Source: CAJCJE01 sp036494465
GTDB taxonomy: Bacteria > Actinomycetota > Actinomycetes > Mycobacteriales > Pseudonocardiaceae
NCBI GenBank assembly: GCA_036494465.1
Contig: DASXOJ010000115.1
Location: forward strand, 1 to 64,000
Reading direction: 5' to 3'
Length of the DNA: 64,000 nt
In this document: positions 58,242 through 64,000 of the stretch, piece after piece
Numbering within the stretch: position 1 is the first letter of the stretch
How the letters are laid out: each line of letters begins with the position of its first letter
Notes under the pieces: generated by a model
Told to the model about the DNA's origin: nothing
The model's input: the letters and a program-made list of their open reading frames with translations, nothing else
Database searches by the model: none
Made by a program: the position numbers and the translations under genes

Positions 58242-59825
58242 TCATGTGCTTCGGCGCACCACGAACTGGTCGACGGCGGTGCCGTCCTCGATCAGCGAGC
58301 GCACGGTCAACTGGGCGGGCGTTGTCGTCGTCGCCTGGGTGACGTCGACGGAGACCAGGCAGTAGCCGGTGTAGCGCACCCGCGACCAGGTGACGTTGAC
58401 CGTCTCCTCCTTGCCATCGGGTTCGCAGATCTGCATTGGGATCGCCTTCGTGCTGGTGTTCACGTGGCCGATGTAGCTGTCGGAAGCAGGGAAGGAGTAG
58501 ACGCCGCCGCCTCCGCCGCCTGCCACCACGTAGGGGGTGCCATCGGTGACCGGGTTGACAGTGCCGCCGGAGGGCAGTTGTTTGCTCGCCTTGCCGCCCT
58601 TGATCGGGTCGGTCCGCTCGTAGATGTGGTTGTGGCCGTTGAGCACCAGGTCGACCTGGTAGGTGTCGAACAGCGGGGCCCACTGCTGCTGCGCGCCGAG
58701 TTCCGCGCCGTTGTCGTGACACGTCGAGTACACGCACTGGTGGAAGTAGACGACGATGAAATCGATGCTCGGATCGGCGCGCATGGTGGCCAGCGTCTTG
58801 TGCAACCAGGTCAGCTGCGCGCCCTTGGTGTAGTTGAGGTTCGCCGGCGTGTTGTAGCAGATGTCGTTGCCGTCCAGGCTGATCAGCCCGACGTTCTGGT
58901 AGCGCCACGAATAGATCCCGGTCGACGCGGACCACGCGTTGTCCGGCATCGTGAACCGGGCGCGTACACCGCCGTAGCCGTCTGGCGTGTACCAGGCTTC
59001 CATTTCGTGGTTGCCGATCGCCATCATCCACGGGATCTCGGCGGAGACCGGTTCGTTCTGCACGAAGAACGAGTCCCAGACGCGTGCGTCGTACTTGTCG
59101 TCGGTGCCACCACCGCCCTCGGTGTTGGCGTAACTGAGATCGCCCATGTGCAGGTGGAACGCGGGGGAGAGGCCGGAGATCAGGCCGCTGGTCGCGGCCG
59201 CGTTGTAGCCGACGCCCTGGTCGCCGAACGCGGTGAAGGTGAAACCGCTGCCGCGTCCCGGCGCTGGTGCGGTGTGGAAGCTCGCGATGTCGCCGAGCCG
59301 CCCGCCCTGCCCGGCCGGGTCGTAGCCCTGGTGGCCCACCAGGTAGTAGTAGGTGGTGTCCGGGATCAACTGGTTGAGGTGGGCGTGCAGGTAGTACTGG
59401 GTGACCGTCTTGGGCTTGATCAGTGGCTCGTCCTCGACCGGGTGCTGCCAGGACAACTGGCTGGTCAACGTGCGCACTTCGGCCGCGATCGGGGTGCCGA
59501 ACTCGGCTGGGCTGGTGCCGAGCCGGATGAACGGGGCGGTCACCGCGGTCGGCACCTGCCAGGACACCACGACCTGTTGGGACGGGTCGGCGCCGAAGGC
59601 GAGATGCCGGCCGAAAGGTCGGACCGCTGACCCACTGATGTCGTGGGAGCGGGGTGCGGCCATCGCGGTGCCCGGCAGCAGCGATCCGCCGACGGCCAGT
59701 GCGGCGCCGACCCGCAACAGGTTCCGGCGGGAATAGCGGGCGACATAGCGTTCGTGTTGCTCGGCGAGGCTCAGAGGTGGGTTGGACCTGATCAGGGAGC
59801 TGCGGTTCGGTGCGTCCTCGGTCAT
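58242..59825 (-). CDS. Tat-exported purple acid phosphatase
   Basis: A 527-residue protein; the ATG at 59825 is preferred to a start ten codons upstream. The Tat motif SRRNLLRVG is followed by a hydrophobic core and AMA-AP. An N-terminal fibronectin-like domain holds LAFGADPSQQVVVSW. The metallophosphoesterase core has all metal ligands in order: FGDQG, HMGDLSY (with Tyr), AIGNHE, and NGHNHIYER. This is the purple acid phosphatase layout with a dinuclear Fe/metal site. It releases phosphate from esters outside the cell. No PHO box was recognised. Confidence 0.92.
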   Translation of the reverse strand: MTEDAPNRSSLIRSNPPLSLAEQHERYVARYSRRNLLRVGAALAVGGSLLPGTAMAAPRSHDISGSAVRPFGRHLAFGADPSQQVVVSWQVPTAVTAPFIRLGTSPAEFGTPIAAEVRTLTSQLSWQHPVEDEPLIKPKTVTQYYLHAHLNQLIPDTTYYYLVGHQGYDPAGQGGRLGDIASFHTAPAPGRGSGFTFTAFGDQGVGYNAAATSGLISGLSPAFHLHMGDLSYANTEGGGGTDDKYDARVWDSFFVQNEPVSAEIPWMMAIGNHEMEAWYTPDGYGGVRARFTMPDNAWSASTGIYSWRYQNVGLISLDGNDICYNTPANLNYTKGAQLTWLHKTLATMRADPSIDFIVVYFHQCVYSTCHDNGAELGAQQQWAPLFDTYQVDLVLNGHNHIYERTDPIKGGKASKQLPSGGTVNPVTDGTPYVVAGGGGGGVYSFPASDSYIGHVNTSTKAIPMQICEPDGKEETVNVTWSRVRYTGYCLVSVDVTQATTTTPAQLTVRSLIEDGTAVDQFVVRRST

Positions 59826-59883
59826 GACGGAAAAGTTAGGAAACCTTCCGAACATATGTCAAGAACTCGCGGTTAACTACTAA

Positions 59884-60351
59884 TTACTCTGAGTCGATCC
59901 AGACGCGCACGACCTGGAGATCCGCATCGGTCACGCCAAACATCGGATCGACACGGTGCGCCAGTGCCGCGCCCGGATGGTGCGCGCCGATCCAGCGCCC
60001 GTCCGCCACCCCGATCTCGTCGTCCAGCCAGCTGAACGGCCGACCGGCGGCGTACTCGACGAGGATCGGAGCCTTCCAGTGCACGCCGGGCGGGTCGTCG
60101 TCGGCGTCGGGAAATTCGACGACCGGCAGCGGCGGCAGGCCGATCCGTGGCGCGATCTCCTCGTTCGCCACCGCCTGCCAGGTCGTCGCCCAGACGAGGT
60201 CGCAGCCCAGTGCCAGCAACCGCGCGCCGATGCCCGGATCGAGCTTGCCGAGCAGCGGGTTGCCCTCGGGCGCGGACTGGTGGTGCGGGGTCGAACCGTA
60301 GGGGAGGAGGGTCCCGTCCACGTCCAGGAACAGCAGCGGACGCGCGATCAC
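59884..60351 (-). CDS. HAD-like hydrolase
   Basis: A 155-residue protein with GTG start that overlaps the stop of the upstream lipoprotein gene (GTGA). It begins PLLFLDVDGTLLPYG, the HAD motif I with the nucleophile Asp and DxDGT. Motif II is WATTWQ, and the acidic motif IV is in FSWLDDEIG. The cap is minimal. It belongs to the small HAD group also found as the C-terminal domain of RNA-repair-type proteins; substrate unknown. Operon with the lipoprotein. Confidence 0.8.
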   Translation of the reverse strand: MIARPLLFLDVDGTLLPYGSTPHHQSAPEGNPLLGKLDPGIGARLLALGCDLVWATTWQAVANEEIAPRIGLPPLPVVEFPDADDDPPGVHWKAPILVEYAAGRPFSWLDDEIGVADGRWIGAHHPGAALAHRVDPMFGVTDADLQVVRVWIDSE

Positions 60352-61235
60352 GGGTCAACCGTAGCGCCCTTCGGGCCTGCGGTGTGCGAGATCAGCTTGG
60401 CGTAGCAGTCGTTGGCGCCGAGGCCGTTGCCGGTGCACCAGGCCGCTGCCTGGCTGCCGGAGGAGTAGCTGCTCGGCACGATCGTGACGTAGTAGCTGCC
60501 GAGCTGGAAGGTCGAATAGTCGCTGGACCACAGCAGCAGCGCGCCTGGATGTGCCTGGCTGATCGACTCGAAGTCCTGCCAGATTTCCAGGTAGTCGTAG
60601 GTGACGCCATCGACCACCATGCCGTAGGTCTTGGAGGACAGTTGCGGCACCCACTGGCCGACCAGCGACTCGACGGCGGGGTGATCGGTGGCGAGTTGTT
60701 GCTGGAGCGCGGTTTCGGCGGACGCTTCGTCGTCGGCCGCGTTCTGCGTTGTGGTCGCGGGGTTGTCATCGGTTGAGGTGTCGGGGGTGTACTCGGTGGG
60801 CGGGGCGGCTTGGTGGGTCTGGTAGTCGTTGCCGCCGCCGGACGAGCCAAGGTAGCTGCCGCCGGAATTTCCGATGCCGTAATCGGTGGTGCCGAAGCCG
60901 AGCGGGTGACCGCAGAGTTCGGCGATGTGCGTGGTGGCGTTCTCGATGACGAGGCCGTTGGTCAGGTTGGAGTTGGCGATATCGCTCAGGGCGCTCGCGT
61001 CACTGCTCAGATTGGGTGTGCCGGGGTAGCGGCTGGCGGTATCGGCGAGGTTGCCCGCTTCGTCGAACACCGCGTTGTCGAATAAACCGTTACTGGCCAG
61101 TACTTTCTGGCCGAGGTCGTCGAACTGCCCGCACACCTGTGCCCGAGTGGTCGGTCCGGTGGAGCAGCCTGCGATGGTCAACGCGATCAACGCGGCAGTT
61201 GTTGTCACGAGCAGGATCTTGGTCGACATGGTCAT
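60348..61235 (-). CDS. Secreted lipoprotein of unknown function
   Basis: A 295-residue protein from ATG at 61235. A lipobox, TIAGC, places the lipidated Cys at residue 24. The mature part has a four-cysteine, alpha-helical region (VCGQFDDLGQKVLASNGLFDN, AELCGHPLG), a Gly/Ser/Thr-rich linker (about 120-165), and a C-terminal domain AVESLVGQWVPQLSSKTYG, WSSDYSTFQLGSYYVTIVPS with CTGNGLGANDCYAKLISHT. I do not recognise the C-terminal domain by name. It is translationally coupled to the HAD gene. Confidence 0.75.
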   Translation of the reverse strand: MTMSTKILLVTTTAALIALTIAGCSTGPTTRAQVCGQFDDLGQKVLASNGLFDNAVFDEAGNLADTASRYPGTPNLSSDASALSDIANSNLTNGLVIENATTHIAELCGHPLGFGTTDYGIGNSGGSYLGSSGGGNDYQTHQAAPPTEYTPDTSTDDNPATTTQNAADDEASAETALQQQLATDHPAVESLVGQWVPQLSSKTYGMVVDGVTYDYLEIWQDFESISQAHPGALLLWSSDYSTFQLGSYYVTIVPSSYSSGSQAAAWCTGNGLGANDCYAKLISHTAGPKGATVDP

Positions 61236-61597
61236 TCGCCGTCCGTTCTCGACGCTGGACGCTCTCCCCGGGTTAATCGAGAATTGACCGGCTCGGAATA
61301 GCGCGGGCCGGACGAGTCGGACAAGCCCGGATGTGGGTAGAAATGCCACGATGTCCGCGCGGTAACGGGCCGACCACGAATATGTATCGAACGGCCGGAA
61401 AAACCACCCAATTTGTGGCCATAAAGTGGTCAACATCGAGCCGAAATCCGCGATGTTGGCCTGTTCAGATCATTCTTTCCGCTGCTCAGTGACCGTCCCG
61501 CCAACTGGGTGAGCGTGGCGTGGAGCAAGTAACAGGGCGCGGCTCCCCTCGATGTTCATCGGCGGAGAAACACCACCCAACACCGGCGGAGAGCACA
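61236..61597. other. Intergenic region with an inverted repeat
   Basis: About 360 bases between the divergent lipoprotein and STAND genes, less GC-rich than its surroundings. It holds CAACATCG at 61431-61438 and CGATGTTG at 61451-61458, perfect 8-bp arms with a 12-base loop, a possible operator of the HTH-STAND gene. No convincing open frame is seen. Confidence 0.5.
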
Positions 61598-63028
61598 GTG
61601 CACGACATTGATCCGAACCCCGATGACATCGACGATCGAGCCTACTTCGGCTGGGCCCTCACAATTGTTCGGGAACGGGCCGGATTGACTGTCCGCGACG
61701 TCGCGAAAACAGCTGGTATTCCGGTCGCGACAGTTGGTGATTATTTTGCGGGACGTTCGCTTCCGCCGTTGAAAATGGCCGGAGTGCTGCCCGACATCCT
61801 GCGCGCCTGCGGCGTCGACAGCCCGGACCTGCTGGGCAGCTGGAAAAGCGCGCTCATCCGGGTTCGGCTTTCACACAGCAGACGCGCGGACGCCGTGCCC
61901 GCGCCCTATCGCGGCCTCGCCGCCTACCAGCCGACGCACGCGCGCTGGTTCTTCGGCCGCTCCCACCTGGTTTCCACCCTCGTCACCCGCTGCGGCGCGG
62001 CGCGGGCCAAAGGCGTGCCGGTCGCGGTGATCGGTTCTTCCGGCGTCGGCAAATCATCGGCGCTGTTCGCTGGCCTCGTTCCGGCGCTGGACGGTCAGGC
62101 CGGGCGGCGGACGGTCGCCATCAGCGCCGGGCACAATCCCTGTCGTCGACTCGCCGACGAGCTGAGCATCGTGCTGGACCAGCCGGCCGACGTCGTCGAT
62201 CACGCGCTGCACGTGCGACCGAGCGAGCTCGGCAGGCTGCTGCGCGAAACCGCGCCGATCGGCCCGGCCGGTCTGACCGTGGTCGTCGACCAGCTCGACG
62301 AGCTGTTCACCAACGACATCAACCGCACCAGCCGCAACACCTTCCTGACCGCGCTCGCGGTGCTCGCAGGCACCGGCGCCGCGGTCGTGCTCGGCGTCCG
62401 GGCGGAGCGCCACTCGCTGATCGCCGACCACCCGCTGCTGCGCGCGGCACTGGCCGATTCGGTGCACGTCGGCATGCCCAGCGACGCCGAACTCGCCGAC
62501 GCCATCCAGGGACCGGCGCGGCGCGCGCGGCTGTGCGTCGAACCGGATCTGGTGCGCAGGATCGTCGCGGACGCGGCGTCCATCGGCACCGATCCGTTGC
62601 CCGGCGGCGCGGTTGCCGCGTTGCCGCTGGTCTCGCACGCACTGCTGATGACCTGGCGGCGCAGGCGTGGCGGCGTGCTCACCCACGCCGACTATCTCGC
62701 GGTCGGCGGCGTGCGGGACGCGGTGCGGCGCTGCGCCGAACTCGCGCTCGCCTCGCTCAACCCCGAGCAGCAGCAACTCGCCGCGCGCCTGTTCCGCAAG
62801 CTCGTCGTCGTGCACGCGGACGGTCCGCACAGCGCGGGACCGGTGCCGTGCGACGACCTGGACTGCGCGCCCGGCAATCCGCGCAGGGGCCAGGTCGAGC
62901 AGGTGCTCGGCCGGTTCGCCGCGGTCGGCCTGGTCACGCTGGACGACAAGAACGCCGCGATCACCCACGACGCGGTGTTCGCGGGCTGGCCCCGGCTGGC
63001 CGACCTGGTCATCGCGCGCCGCGCCTGA
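61598..63028 (+). CDS. XRE-type HTH plus STAND (nSTAND1) ATPase
   Basis: A 476-residue protein; GTG at 61598 has GGAGAG upstream. The HTH is at about residues 20-75 (ALTIVRERAGLTVRDVAKTAGIPVATVGDYFAGRSLPP). The novel-STAND NTPase begins PYRGLAAYQPTHARWFFGR, with Walker A GSSGVGKSSAL, Walker B LTVVVDQLDELFT and a winged-helix end VGLVTLDDKNAAITHDAVFAGW. Homologues normally continue with WD40 repeats; here the protein ends just after the winged helix, so the sensor is missing or supplied in trans. Such STAND proteins are signalling switches in regulation, conflict or immunity. Convergent with the SEFIR gene. Confidence 0.85.
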   Translation: MHDIDPNPDDIDDRAYFGWALTIVRERAGLTVRDVAKTAGIPVATVGDYFAGRSLPPLKMAGVLPDILRACGVDSPDLLGSWKSALIRVRLSHSRRADAVPAPYRGLAAYQPTHARWFFGRSHLVSTLVTRCGAARAKGVPVAVIGSSGVGKSSALFAGLVPALDGQAGRRTVAISAGHNPCRRLADELSIVLDQPADVVDHALHVRPSELGRLLRETAPIGPAGLTVVVDQLDELFTNDINRTSRNTFLTALAVLAGTGAAVVLGVRAERHSLIADHPLLRAALADSVHVGMPSDAELADAIQGPARRARLCVEPDLVRRIVADAASIGTDPLPGGAVAALPLVSHALLMTWRRRRGGVLTHADYLAVGGVRDAVRRCAELALASLNPEQQQLAARLFRKLVVVHADGPHSAGPVPCDDLDCAPGNPRRGQVEQVLGRFAAVGLVTLDDKNAAITHDAVFAGWPRLADLVIARRA

Positions 63029-63066
63029 AAACCCAATCCACGAAAGGAAAGACCGTGAACCGGCCC

Positions 63067-64000
63067 TCAGGCCGTCAGGGTCGGGTCGCCCCAAGCCAGT
63101 TCCGGCATGTTGCCGGAACGACCCGAGGTCATCAGCGCGCCGACCATCAACGGGCTCGCCACGGTGTCGCTGCGGTAGGCGACCAGGCGCAACCGCAGCA
63201 CCCCGGTCACGTCGACCCGGAACCGCGCCGGTTTACCCAAACTGGTCGTCGCCCGCGCGCGCAGGGTGCCGTCCACGAACAGTTCGAAGTGGCCGGTCTG
63301 GTCGCCGTCCCGCGCGTCGTCGAGCACACCCGCCATCGCTTGGAACCGGCGGAACCGGCGGCCGATCGTGTATTCCACCGTGCCGCGGGGGTCGTTGCAG
63401 AACAGGTCCGGCCGGAACACGATGCTCGCGCCGTAGTGCTCGCCGTTCAGTTCGGCGGCGCGGAACCGGATGTCGCTGGCTCGGCGCGCGGCGCGGAGTT
63501 CGGTCAGCAGCACGGTGTCCGGTCCGGATTCGGGCGCGCGGTAGGCGCCGAGTTCGGGCTGGATCGGCGCACCGTCACCGACCAGTGCCGTGCTCAACAC
63601 GCGCAGACCGTCGGTGGTGAATTCCGCGATCACGTAATGGGTCGCGGAATACGGCGACAGAGCCTGCGGAATGTCCGCGATCGCATTGCCGGGCAACACA
63701 ACCGGCAATATGCGGCGAACCCAGGTCCGCTGGTCCTTGGTGAGCAGATCACGCAAGAATACTGCCCTCGAACCGCGCGCCGCGACCGACCGCCGGGTCG
63801 CCGTGGCCGTCGATCCGTTCGCGGAACGCGGGTGACGCGATGGCCATCACGAAATCCGCGTCGGCGAGTTGCTGGATCGCCCACTGCGACCAGTCCAGCC
63901 GCGAATGTTCGTACCAGGCGTCCACTTGCGCGTCGATGCCCAGTTCGGTCCGCAACACGGTCGCGAACCGAATCACCTGCGCCCGGTGGGCATCGTTGTC
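63067..64000 (-). pseudogene. SEFIR-NPCBM protein with a frameshift, 5' end outside window
   Basis: Reading enters from the window edge: DNDAHRAQVIRFATVLRTELG, AQVDAWYEHSRLDWSQWAIQQLADADFVMAIASPAF and ARFEGSIL make up most of a SEFIR domain (TIR-like signalling fold). At 63754 one surplus base shifts the frame: the first frame ends at a TGA (63749-63751), while RDLLTKDQRTWVRRILPVVLPG continues the same domain in the next frame. An NPCBM-like carbohydrate-binding domain follows (DIRFRAAELNGEHYGASIVFRPD; TVEYTIGRRFRRFQAMAGV) to the stop. GSIL-RDLL is continuous in the family, so this is a mutation, a sequencing error, or programmed shifting. SEFIR proteins act in bacterial signalling or defence. 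Confidence 0.75.

Noticed and set aside
306..63000. Long Arg/Gly/Pro-rich open frames opposite real genes
   Set aside because: They mirror the third-position GC bias of true genes and show no domains; typical shadows in high-GC DNA.

Overview
The window is one continuous stretch of high-GC DNA from a filamentous-type actinobacterium, most likely of the order Pseudonocardiales or a near relative (order-level placement is inference). Supporting signs are GTG and TTG starts, an Lsr2 nucleoid protein, a mycothiol-dependent formaldehyde dehydrogenase, an F420-type LLM oxidoreductase, leaderless promoters and several secreted glycosidases with ricin-type (CBM13) lectin domains. I saw no tRNA, rRNA, insertion sequence or CRISPR array. 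The region looks like chromosome-arm accessory DNA: many short transcription units, many regulator/target pairs, and a zone of decayed genes at about 51.5-57.5 kb.

Layout. 0-5 kb: a RidA fragment, a divergent LLM oxidoreductase/SRPBCC pair with twin palindromic operators, an encapsulin nanocompartment with its DyP peroxidase cargo and an AhpD-like peroxidase, and a secreted alpha/beta hydrolase. 5-19.7 kb: a large LAL-type LuxR regulator, a methyltransferase, a GGDEF plus HD-GYP cyclic-di-GMP enzyme, a TenA/NCS1 thiamine-salvage pair, a hydrolase, a GNAT, a leaderless beta-helix protein, a broken sigma-factor gene, and a MarR operon divergent from an oxidoreductase. 19.7-24.6 kb: an ABC-F ATPase, a membrane protein, about 1 kb of non-coding DNA, and lsr2. 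24.6-41.8 kb: sugar use, with a secreted GH3 beta-glucosidase and a GH27 enzyme that carries the residue pair typical of alpha-N-acetylgalactosaminidases. A DeoR regulator, an AgaS-like SIS enzyme and a sugar ABC transporter share one candidate operator motif with GH27. A DUF4157 putative effector and its neighbours sit inside this block.

41.8-51.8 kb: mycothiol-dependent formaldehyde dehydrogenase, a MerR/VIT-VWA operon, and a compact set of four oxidoreductases (SagB-type FMN enzyme, FAD monooxygenase, FMN hydroxy-acid oxidase, membrane-anchored P450) with no recognisable scaffold-making gene. 51.8-64 kb: a two-component system, SDR and SnoaL-like pseudogenes, a secreted GH5 cellulase, an SDR, a Tat-exported purple acid phosphatase, a lipoprotein/HAD pair, and at the edge an XRE-STAND ATPase facing a frameshifted SEFIR-NPCBM gene.

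The strongest leads are the DeoR-linked amino-sugar locus, the orphan redox cluster, the DUF4157 protein with its adjacent membrane protein, the STAND/SEFIR pair, and terminator hairpins at convergent junctions that are built from the last codons of genes, with the stop codon in the loop in two of three cases. No single fully new system can be proven from sequence alone.
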